DNA from: Sphingomonadaceae bacterium
Lineage (GTDB): Bacteria; Pseudomonadota; Alphaproteobacteria; Sphingomonadales; Sphingomonadaceae
Direction: 5' to 3'
DNA length: 26,190 nucleotides
Assembly (NCBI GenBank): GCA_023384025.1
Contig: JAHDXX010000012.1
Span: 1-26,190, forward strand
Numbering within the stretch: position 1 is the first letter of the stretch; every line of letters starts with the position of its first letter. The notes beneath the pieces are model-generated. The model ran no database searches. It was not told where the DNA came from and saw nothing but the letters and a program-made list of their open reading frames with translations. This document shows, one piece after another, positions 20,179 to 26,190 of the stretch. Both the position numbers and the translations under genes were made by a program.

Positions 20179-20571
20179 ATGGCCCGCCAGCAATTCACCC
20201 CCGAACAGCATTCGGTCCGCGTCCTCAAGGTCGCGGAGCGGGTGCGGCATATCCTGAGCGAACTGCTCGCCCGGCAGGAAGTGCATGACGAGACTGTCAG
20301 TGCGACCAGCATTGCCGTCACCGAAGTGCGGATGACGCCTGACCTCAGGAACGCAACGGTCTACGTCAAGCCGTTGCTGGGGGCGGAAGAGGGCGTGGTA
20401 GTCAAGGCGCTGCGCCAGAACACCGCGTTCTTCCAGCGCGAGGTAGCCAAGCGGCTCGGCCTCAAGTTCGCGCCCAGGCTCCAGTTCAAGCCCGACGAGA
20501 GCTTCGACGAGGCCGACCGGATCGAGCGCCTGCTGAACGACCCCAAGGTCGCCCGCGATCTCGATGATTAA
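20179..20571 (+). CDS. rbfA: Ribosome-binding factor A
   Basis: This 130-aa KH-type protein matures the 30S subunit near the 5' end of 16S rRNA. Signatures are VAERVRHILSELLARQE (about 18-34), TSIAVTEVRMTPDLRNATVYVKPL (about 43-66) and REVAKRLGLKFAPRLQFKPDESFDEADRIERLL (about 91-122). Length is normal. Its TAA lies in a TTAA shared with the convergent yceI-like stop, so the two genes overlap by 4 bases tail to tail. Confidence 0.97.
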   Translation: MARQQFTPEQHSVRVLKVAERVRHILSELLARQEVHDETVSATSIAVTEVRMTPDLRNATVYVKPLLGAEEGVVVKALRQNTAFFQREVAKRLGLKFAPRLQFKPDESFDEADRIERLLNDPKVARDLDD

Positions 20572-21158
20572 TCCGGCACCATTCGCGCCTTGAGCGTGAT
20601 GGTGACCTGTTTGCCGACCACCAGCGAATAGGCGGTCATCCCGAACTTGCGCCGGTCAATCGTGGTGGTGCCTGTCAGCGTGATCGCTTCGCCCGGGGCG
20701 GCGGCGAGCGGCGGCTTGTCGAAACTGACTGCCAGCGTCACCGGCCGGGTTACCCCGCGCGCGGTCAGCTCGCCGGAAATGGTGCCCTTGCGGTCGCTGG
20801 TGAGCGCCATCTTCTCGCCCACGAAACGGACGGTGGGGTAGCGTTCGACGCAGAAGAACTTCTCGCCCCGCAGCCGCTCCAGCGTGACCTTGTCGGGCGC
20901 GGTCAGCGCGCGGGCATCGAGCGTGACGTCGAGCGCGATCCGGTTAGGCCGGTCGGGTTCGAGGAGCACCTTGCCGGACATCTGCGGGAAGCCTGCCGTC
21001 TTGCTGCCCAGACCGAGAAACCCGACCTTGGCGGAAACGCTGCTTGCCTTGCTGTCGACCACGTAGGCGGCGGTGTGCGGCGCAGCGCCCGCCAGCGCGA
21101 GCCACGCCGCCGCGACAGCTGCGAGCAGTGGCAGGCGAGGGCGCGGGGCGGGGTTCAT
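20568..21158 (-). CDS. YceI-family periplasmic protein
   Basis: This 196-aa protein has an N-terminal signal peptide (MNPAPRPRLPLLAAVAAAWLALAGAAPHTA, cleavage near residue 25). The YceI lipocalin-like barrel follows: YVVDSKASSVSAKVGFLGLGSKTAGFPQMSGKVLLEP (about 32-68), ERLRGEKFFCVERYPTVRF, GELTARGVTRPVTL and TTTIDRRKFGM. YceI proteins bind polyisoprenoid-like lipids in the periplasm. It follows the AbgT transporter gene by 34 nt on the same strand, so they may be one unit. Confidence 0.93.
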   Translation of the reverse strand: MNPAPRPRLPLLAAVAAAWLALAGAAPHTAAYVVDSKASSVSAKVGFLGLGSKTAGFPQMSGKVLLEPDRPNRIALDVTLDARALTAPDKVTLERLRGEKFFCVERYPTVRFVGEKMALTSDRKGTISGELTARGVTRPVTLAVSFDKPPLAAAPGEAITLTGTTTIDRRKFGMTAYSLVVGKQVTITLKARMVPD

Positions 21159-21192
21159 ACCGCCTTTACGCCTTGACGCCTGCCCGGTTCCC

Positions 21193-22797
21193 TCATGACG
21201 CAGTGGCCGGTGCAGGTGCGGTCGTGGGAATATCCATGAACACGCTCGCCCCCGGCCCCAGCGGCAGGTCGAGCACGACCCAGCCGATGGTCAGCGCGAT
21301 CCCCACCACCAGCAGGCCGACCGAGTAGGGCAGCATGGTCGCGGCGAGGCTGCCGAGGCCGAACTCCTTGTTCCAGCGCTGGCAGAAGATCAGGATCAGC
21401 GGGAAATAGACCATCAGCGGGGTGACGATATTGGTCGCCCCGTCGCCCACGCGGTAGGCGGCGGTGGACATTTCCGGGGTCACGCCCAGCAGCATCAGCA
21501 TCGGCACCATGACCGGGGCGAGCAAGGCCCACTTGGCGCTGGCCGAACCGACGAACAGGTTGAGCACGCCGGTGAGCAGGATGATCCCGGCGAGCAGCGC
21601 CCAGGCGGGCAGGCCCGAGGCCTTGAGCGCGGCGGCGCCATCGACCGCCATGATCAGGCCGAGGTTGGACCAGGCAAACATCGCCACGAAGTGCGCCGCC
21701 GCGAAGGCCAGCACGAGATAGTACGCGAGATCCTCCATCGCGCCGGACATCATCTTGACCAGGTCGCGGTGGTTGCCGATCGTGCCCGCAGCCTTGCCGT
21801 AGGCCCAGCCTGCCAGCAGGAACAGCAGGAAGAACCCGCCAACCAGGCTCTGGTAGAGCGGGGTCAGCCGCGCTTCCGCGATCTCGGCGCCTTCGTCGAT
21901 CAGAGGAGTCCCGGGGCCGAACGTGAACACCATCCACAGCACGACCACGGCCAGCGTGGCGAGGCCTGCCATGCGCAGGCCCTTGCGCTCGCCGTCGGTC
22001 AGCGGGCGGTCGCTCGGCTCGTCATCAGCCGGCCGACCGGCGAGGGAGGCGTTCCACACCCCGAGGCGCGGCTCGATCATCTTGTCGGTAACGTACCAGA
22101 TGGTCGGCAGGAACACGACGAACATGGCAGCGATGAAGTACCAGTTGCCGGCAATGTTGGCGGTGAAATCGCCGAATACCGTCTCCACCGAGGCTTCGGT
22201 AATCCCGAACAGCAATGCGTCGAGCTGGCCGGGCAGCAAGTTGGCGGAAAACCCGCCCGAGACCCCGGCAAAGGCGGCGGCGATCCCGGCAATCGGATGG
22301 CGGCCGGCGGCGTGGAAGATGATCCCCGCAAGCGGAATCAGCACCACGTAAGCAGCGTCGGCTGCGAGGTTGCCCATCATGCCGACCGCGACGATGATCG
22401 GGGTCAGCAATGCCTTGGGCGCTCCGCGCACCCCGGCCCGCATGGCGGTGCCGAACAGCCCTGCCCGCTCCGCCACGCCTGCACCGAGCATGACCACCAG
22501 CACGTATCCGAGCGGGTGGAAGTGGGTGAAGGTCTTGGGCATCTCGACCCACAGCTTCTGGATGTTTTCCGGGCTGAGCAGACTGGTTGCTGCGATCACC
22601 TTGGCCGCGCCGGTTTCGGGATCGATCTCGGTCGGGTGGACGGCAGACCAGCCCGCCATCGCGGCGACGATCGAGATCACGACCAGGCCCAGGATCAGGT
22701 AGAAGAACAGGAACACCGGGTCGGGCAGCTTGTTGCCGGTCCGCTCGATCCATCCGAGAATGCCGGTCTGCGTGCTTGCTGGTGCTGCCTCTGCCAC
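21193..22797 (-). CDS. AbgT-family transporter (p-aminobenzoyl-glutamate / antifolate efflux)
   Basis: The product is about 534 aa with roughly a dozen membrane segments. The start is uncertain; GTG 22797 (VAEAAPASTQTGILGWIERTGNKLPDPVFLFFYL) has AAGGGA about 8 nt upstream. The frame runs up to GTG 22875 without adding family-like sequence. Diagnostic AbgT stretches include NKLPDPVFLFFYLI, FTHFHPLGYVLVVMLGAGVAERAGLF and VGDGATNIVTPLMVYFPLIL. E. coli AbgT imports p-aminobenzoyl-glutamate, while MtrF and YdaH export sulfonamides; which applies here is not readable from sequence. It is divergent from tdk. Confidence 0.94.
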   Translation of the reverse strand: MAEAAPASTQTGILGWIERTGNKLPDPVFLFFYLILGLVVISIVAAMAGWSAVHPTEIDPETGAAKVIAATSLLSPENIQKLWVEMPKTFTHFHPLGYVLVVMLGAGVAERAGLFGTAMRAGVRGAPKALLTPIIVAVGMMGNLAADAAYVVLIPLAGIIFHAAGRHPIAGIAAAFAGVSGGFSANLLPGQLDALLFGITEASVETVFGDFTANIAGNWYFIAAMFVVFLPTIWYVTDKMIEPRLGVWNASLAGRPADDEPSDRPLTDGERKGLRMAGLATLAVVVLWMVFTFGPGTPLIDEGAEIAEARLTPLYQSLVGGFFLLFLLAGWAYGKAAGTIGNHRDLVKMMSGAMEDLAYYLVLAFAAAHFVAMFAWSNLGLIMAVDGAAALKASGLPAWALLAGIILLTGVLNLFVGSASAKWALLAPVMVPMLMLLGVTPEMSTAAYRVGDGATNIVTPLMVYFPLILIFCQRWNKEFGLGSLAATMLPYSVGLLVVGIALTIGWVVLDLPLGPGASVFMDIPTTAPAPATAS

Positions 22798-22937
22798 CCT
22801 GTCTGTCCCTTCCACGGTTTTCGCTTGTTGCGACGCAGTAGCATTGCTCCGCCGACCTGTCGCTCGCGTTAACACATGTCCGCCACATGGCCTATCCGCA
22901 CTGGCCAGCGGGCCGGCATGCGGGTAGCGGAGCGTCC

Positions 22938-23516
22938 ATGGCCAAGCTTTATTTCTACTATGCCAGCATGAATGCGGGGAAGAGTTCGACGCTGCTCCAG
23001 GCGGCGTTCAATTACGGCGAGCGCGACATGCGCGTCTCGCTCTGGACCGCTGCGCTGGACGACCGGCCCGGGTTCGGTGCGATCAGCAGCCGGATCGGCC
23101 TGTCGAGCGATGCGCACCGCTACGAGGCCGACACCGATATCGCCGCGCGGGTCTTGCAGGATCACGCCGAGGCACCGATTGCCTGCGTGCTGGTCGACGA
23201 AGCGCAGTTCCTGACCAAGGCGCAGGTGTGGCAATGCGCCCGGCTGGCAGACGAGGCCGGCATCCCGGTGGTGTGCTATGGCCTGAGGACCGATTTCCAG
23301 GGCGAGCTGTTCGAAGGCTCCGCCGCACTGCTCGGGATCGCGGACTCGCTGGTGGAGCTGAAAGGCGTTTGCCACTGCGGCCGCAAGGCGACGATGAACC
23401 TGCGGGTCGACGAGCAAGGTCGGGCCGTGAAGCAGGGCGCACAGACCGAGATCGGCGGCAATGACCGCTATGTCGCGCTGTGCCGCAAGCATTTTTCCGA
23501 GGCGCTCAGTGCCTAG
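22938..23516 (+). CDS. tdk: Thymidine kinase (type II)
   Basis: This 192-aa enzyme phosphorylates thymidine for the salvage pathway. ATG 22938 (MAKLYFYYASMNAGKSS) is preceded by GGAG at 5 nt; an upstream ATG at 22887 would add a non-conserved 17 residues. The P-loop SMNAGKSS is at 10-17. The catalytic glutamate is in VDEAQFL (about 87-93). Zinc ligands are in VCHCGRKA (about 139-146) and ALCRKH near the C terminus. Length is normal. It is followed by a palindromic repeat and then truB. Confidence 0.97.
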   Translation: MAKLYFYYASMNAGKSSTLLQAAFNYGERDMRVSLWTAALDDRPGFGAISSRIGLSSDAHRYEADTDIAARVLQDHAEAPIACVLVDEAQFLTKAQVWQCARLADEAGIPVVCYGLRTDFQGELFEGSAALLGIADSLVELKGVCHCGRKATMNLRVDEQGRAVKQGAQTEIGGNDRYVALCRKHFSEALSA

Positions 23517-23520
23517 CCCC

Positions 23521-23582
23521 GTTCGCCTCGAGCGCAGTCGAGAGGCTTTTTGCTCGGTGTCTCGACTTCGCTCGACACGAAC
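23521..23582. repeat. Palindromic intergenic repeat (REP-like) between tdk and truB
   Basis: The left arm (23521-23543, starting GTTCGCCTCGAGCGCAGTCG) is the reverse complement of the right arm (23560-23582) at 20 of 23 positions, with a 16-nt loop. The inner arms TCGAGCGCAGTCGAGA and TCTCGACTTCGCTCGA are characteristic of abundant sphingomonad extragenic repeats. The right arm ends 1 base before the GGAGG of truB, so the RNA hairpin could limit ribosome access to truB. Confidence 0.8.
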
Positions 23583-23594
23583 GGAGGTGGGGTG

Positions 23595-24602
23595 ATGACG
23601 TCCGACACGAAGCCCGCGCCGACCTATCCGCTTTCGGGATGGCTGATCCTCGACAAGCCGCGTGGGCTGGGCAGCACGCAGGCGGTCGGGCTGGTCAAGC
23701 GCGTGCTGCGGCAGGGCGGCTATGCCAAGACCAAGGTTGGCCACGGCGGCACGCTCGATCCGCTCGCGGAAGGCGTGCTGCCGATCGCGCTGGGCGAGGC
23801 GACCAAGCTTGCCGGGCGGATGCTCGACAGCGACAAGATCTATGCGTTCACGATCCGCTTCGGCGAGCAGACCGATACGCTCGATACCGAGGGCGAGGTT
23901 GTCGTGCGCTCCGATCATCGCCCGAACATGGCGGAGGTAGAAGCCGCTTTGCCCGCTTTTACCGGCGCGATCAAACAGGTGCCGCCAGCCTATTCCGCAA
24001 TCCTGATCGACGGCCAGCGCGCCTACGATCTGGCGCGGGCGGGGCAGGACGTGGAGATGAAGACGCGGGGTGTGGAGGTGTATTCCTTTTCACCCCTCCC
24101 CTTCAGGGGAGGGGCAGGGGGTGGGGGAGATCGCGCGTTTCCCGGCATCCCCCACCCCACCCCCCCCCCAGAAGGGGGGGGGCGTGAGCACAAACACCAC
24201 ACCCCCCCAGTCGCCAAGGGCCCCAAAATTCGCTCCCTTGCACGCGACATCGCGCTGGCGCTGGGCACGGTCGGCCATGTCACCTATCTCAGGCGCACCA
24301 AGGCTGGTCCGTTCACCGAGAAACAGGCGATTTCGCTGGACAAGCTGGAGGAAGTCGCTAAGGGCGCGAGCCTTCAAGACCTCCTCCTGCCGCTGGAGGC
24401 GGGGCTGGACGACATCCCGGCCCTGCACCTCACCCCGGAAAGCGCGCAGGCGGTCCGCCAGGGCCGGGTCCTTTCCGGATTGCCCCATGCCGACGGGCTC
24501 CACCTTGCCAGGCTGCACGATGTGCCGGTGGCGTTGATGGAATGCGAAGGCGGGACGGCTCGCGTCGTCCGGGGTTTCAACCTTCCCGATGTCGCGGAGT
24601 AA
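23595..24602 (+). CDS. truB: tRNA pseudouridine-55 synthase TruB with in-frame repeat insertion
   Basis: This 335-aa protein starts at ATG 23595, with GGAGG (23583-23587) 7 nt upstream. The N-terminal catalytic half is intact: GWLILDKPRGLGSTQ, VGHGGTLDPLAEGVLP with catalytic Asp55, and the uracil-stacking Tyr in KIYAF (Tyr83). From about residue 166 to 203 the sequence is a Gly/Pro/His-rich stretch encoded by the GC palindromic repeat (FSPLPFRGGAGGGG ... PPPEGGG). It stands where TruB normally has a beta strand. The following motif reads VAKGPKIRSLARD, where the family has SKGTYIRS. The conserved Tyr (E. coli Tyr179) is Lys here, while the Arg (Arg181) remains. The C-terminal part is normal. 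It may be impaired. Confidence 0.9.
   Translation: MTSDTKPAPTYPLSGWLILDKPRGLGSTQAVGLVKRVLRQGGYAKTKVGHGGTLDPLAEGVLPIALGEATKLAGRMLDSDKIYAFTIRFGEQTDTLDTEGEVVVRSDHRPNMAEVEAALPAFTGAIKQVPPAYSAILIDGQRAYDLARAGQDVEMKTRGVEVYSFSPLPFRGGAGGGGDRAFPGIPHPTPPPEGGGREHKHHTPPVAKGPKIRSLARDIALALGTVGHVTYLRRTKAGPFTEKQAISLDKLEEVAKGASLQDLLLPLEAGLDDIPALHLTPESAQAVRQGRVLSGLPHADGLHLARLHDVPVALMECEGGTARVVRGFNLPDVAE
24091..24185. repeat. GC-rich palindromic repeat inserted in truB
   Basis: CCCCTCCCC (24093-24101) and GGGGAGGGG (24106-24114) form a tight hairpin. AGGGGGTGGGGGAGA then continues the left half. The right half (24148-24185: CCCCCACCCCACCCCCCCCC, then AGAA and a G run) is a degraded inverse of the left, so the whole is an imperfect large palindrome. 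Its length keeps the truB frame open. Runs of nine or more C and G make this a stretch prone to slippage and sequencing error. Confidence 0.8.
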
Positions 24603-24607
24603 AGAGA

Positions 24608-24877
24608 ATGTCGGTTACCGCCGAAAAGAAGCAGGAAATCATCCAGGACAACGCCGTCGCCAGTGGTGACACCGGTTCGCCGGAAGTGCAGGTCGCGATC
24701 CTCACCGAGCGCATCCGCAACCTGACCGAGCACTTCAAGGCGCACCACAAGGACAACCATTCGCGCCGTGGCCTGCTGATGATGGTCAACAAGCGCCGCA
24801 GCCTGCTGGCATACCTCAAGAAGAAGGATGTCGAGCGGTACAACGCCTTGATCCAGAAGCTGGGTCTGCGCAAATAA
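24608..24877 (+). CDS. rpsO: 30S ribosomal protein S15
   Basis: This 89-aa protein is the standard S15: MSVTAEKKQEIIQDNAVASGDTGSPEVQVAILTERI, then LTEHFKAHHKDNHSRRGLLMMVNKRRSLLAYLKKKD and the end ALIQKLGLRK. It binds 16S rRNA in the central domain. It begins 5 nt after the truB stop, with AAAGAGA upstream as a weak ribosome site, so translation may be coupled. truB-rpsO-pnp is a conserved order in proteobacteria. Confidence 0.98.
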   Translation: MSVTAEKKQEIIQDNAVASGDTGSPEVQVAILTERIRNLTEHFKAHHKDNHSRRGLLMMVNKRRSLLAYLKKKDVERYNALIQKLGLRK

Positions 24878-24888
24878 GAGTTTTGCAG

Positions 24889-24915
24889 AAGGGCGGCTCA
24901 GAGGGCCGCCTTTCT
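24889..24915 (+). terminator. Terminator or attenuator after rpsO
   Basis: GGCGGC (24892-24897) pairs with GCCGCC (24905-24910); outer AAG/TTT pairs extend the stem. TTTCT follows. The stem is short and the T tract interrupted, so partial read-through into pnp is likely, as in other rpsO-pnp operons. Confidence 0.7.
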
Positions 24916-24953
24916 CGCATTTGGGGCATGCGGGCATTCGGCCCGCCCGCCTT

Positions 24954-25040
24954 GGGGCACAACAGAGGCCCCGCACCGGACCGGGACGGATTACCCGGAA
25001 AAGAGAGGCCCCGCGCGGCAATATGGCCCCGCGGGTTCAT
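24954..25040 (+). promoter_or_regulatory. Structured pnp leader
   Basis: The 175-bp rpsO-pnp gap holds three potential stems: GGGGC/GCCCC (24954-24972 area), CCGGG/CCCGG (about 24980-25001) and CCGCG/CGCGG (about 25012-25033). The motif AGAGGCCCCGC occurs twice. In E. coli the pnp leader forms a hairpin cut by RNase III and used for PNPase autocontrol; a similar role here is inference. No clear promoter was seen. Confidence 0.45.
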
Positions 25041-25052
25041 GAAGGAAAAATG

Positions 25053-26190
25053 ATGTTCGACACGAAAACCGTATCGATGGAGTGGGGCGGGAAAACCCTC
25101 ACCCTCGAAACCGGCCGCATTGCCCGCCAGGCTGATGGCGCAGTGCTGGCCACCTATGGCGAGACCGTGGTGCTGTGCGCCGTGACTGCCGCCAAGACCG
25201 TCAAGGAAGGACAGGATTTCTTCCCGCTGACTGTTCACTACCAGGAAAAGTTCTTTGCCTCGGGCCGGATCCCGGGCGGCTTCTTCAAGCGCGAACGCGG
25301 CGCGACGGAAAAGGAAACGCTGGTTTCCCGCCTGATCGACCGCCCGGTGCGCCCGCTGTTCCCCGAAGGGTTCTACAACGAGATCAACGTGATCGCGCAG
25401 GTGCTGTCGTTCGACGGCGAGTGCGAGCCCGACATTCTCGCGATGATCGCGGCCTCGGCTGCGCTGACCATTTCCGGTGTGCCCTTCATGGGCCCGATCG
25501 GTGCGGTCCGCGTCGGCCATGTCGACGGTGAATACACCCTCAACCCGCGTCAGGACGTGGCTGCCGCCGGCGACCTCGACCTGGTCGTGGCCGCCACCGG
25601 CAATGCCGTGATGATGGTCGAATCGCAGGCGCGCGAGCTCTCGGAAGAGGTCATGCTCGGTGCCGTGCTGTTCGCGCACGACGAGTGCAAGAAGGTTGCC
25701 AACCTGATCATCGACCTGGCTGAAAAGGCCGCCAAGGATCCGTGGGATATCGCCATCAGCGACAATTCCGCGATCAAGGCCAAGCTCAAGGACCTGATCG
25801 GTGCCGACATCGCCGCTGCCTACAAGCTGACCGACAAGTCGGCCCGGTCGAACGCCCTCCACGCCCCCCGCGACAAGGCCAAGGAAGCCTTCGCCGGTGA
25901 AGACGCGCAGACCCAGATGGTTGCGATCAAGTCGGTCAAGAAGGTCGAAGCCGACATCGTGCGCGGCGCGATCCTGAAGGACGGCACCCGCATCGACGGG
26001 CGCAAGGTCGACCAGGTCCGCCCGATCGAAGCCATCGTCGGTTTCCTGCCCCGGACCCATGGTTCGGCGCTGTTCACCCGCGGTGAAACGCAGTCGATCT
26101 GCACCACCACGCTGGGCACCAAGGACGCCGAGCAGATGATCGACGGGCTGGAGGGTCTCTCCTACTCGAACTTCATGCTGCACTATAACT
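25053..26190 (+). CDS. pnp: Polyribonucleotide nucleotidyltransferase (5' part)
   Basis: The frame runs off the right edge after 379 full codons; the complete protein is usually about 700-770 aa. ATG 25053 (MFDTKTVSMEWGGKTL) is favoured over ATG 25050, because AAGGA (25042-25046) lies 6 nt away. The first RNase PH domain is clear: LETGRIARQADGAVLATYGETVVLCAVTA, FFASGRIPGGFFKRERGATEKETLVSRLIDRPVRPLFPEGF and DILAMIAASAALTISGVPF. The linking helical domain and the beginning of the second RNase PH domain (RIDGRKVDQVRPI, GSALFTRGETQ) follow. PNPase degrades RNA 3' to 5' by phosphorolysis as part of the RNA degradosome. Confidence 0.98.
   Translation, partial: MFDTKTVSMEWGGKTLTLETGRIARQADGAVLATYGETVVLCAVTAAKTVKEGQDFFPLTVHYQEKFFASGRIPGGFFKRERGATEKETLVSRLIDRPVRPLFPEGFYNEINVIAQVLSFDGECEPDILAMIAASAALTISGVPFMGPIGAVRVGHVDGEYTLNPRQDVAAAGDLDLVVAATGNAVMMVESQARELSEEVMLGAVLFAHDECKKVANLIIDLAEKAAKDPWDIAISDNSAIKAKLKDLIGADIAAAYKLTDKSARSNALHAPRDKAKEAFAGEDAQTQMVAIKSVKKVEADIVRGAILKDGTRIDGRKVDQVRPIEAIVGFLPRTHGSALFTRGETQSICTTTLGTKDAEQMIDGLEGLSYSNFMLHYN

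Overview
The window is high-GC chromosomal DNA of an alphaproteobacterium, most likely Sphingomonadales and near the Erythrobacteraceae. This rests on several things seen together: CrtZ-type carotenoid hydroxylase, the alphaproteobacterial ATP-synthase inhibitor zeta (DUF1476), a YlxR-L7Ae-like fusion beside nusA, dense 1- and 4-base gene overlaps, and GC-rich palindromic repeats of the kind scattered through sphingomonad genomes. No phage, transposase or CRISPR array is visible. Both ends cut genes: a queuosine-precursor transporter on the left and pnp on the right.

Layout. (1) 1-1706: yhhQ-type transporter (minus), a complete tRNA-Arg(TCT), and a Nudix hydrolase (minus). (2) 1707-1995: an intergenic stretch that I read as a sigma-54-promoted small RNA gene on the plus strand ending at a strong two-way terminator. 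(3) 6671-1996, minus: a close-packed operon leuC - small membrane protein - leuD - quinone oxidoreductase - class II cytochrome c - ATPase zeta - bolA - grxD. (4) 6762-7711, plus: hotdog thioesterase and crtZ. (5) 11945-7712, minus: a phage-shock (psp) operon with a 50-aa leader gene, pspA, pspB, pspC, five further PspB/PspC-tail-like single-TM coiled-coil genes, a small membrane gene, then sufE and a ybaN gene. pspF is divergent at 12109-13137. (6) 13200-20571, plus: a secreted or anchored small protein, then rimP-nusA-ylxR-infB, a PaaI-like thioesterase, a DUF1697 gene and rbfA. (7) 22797-20568, minus: AbgT-family transporter and YceI. (8) 22938-end, plus: tdk, truB, rpsO, pnp.

The most interesting part is the psp system. 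The psp operon has a near-perfect -24/-12 promoter (TGGCACG-N4-TTGCT). A second -24/-12 promoter about 10 kb away, at 1843-1858, carries the same near-palindromic upstream box (17 of 18 bases shared) at exactly the same distance from the promoter. The only thing between that promoter and the next terminator is about 105 nt of strongly foldable, apparently non-coding sequence. I infer a PspF/sigma-54-controlled small RNA. The psp operon also holds a tandem expansion of membrane proteins sharing a C-terminal LExIVTDxG...IExLR motif. The tail end of that motif also appears in an in-frame extension upstream of PspA.

A second oddity is truB: a C/G-rich palindromic repeat sits in frame inside the gene, and the conserved active-site tyrosine just after it is missing.
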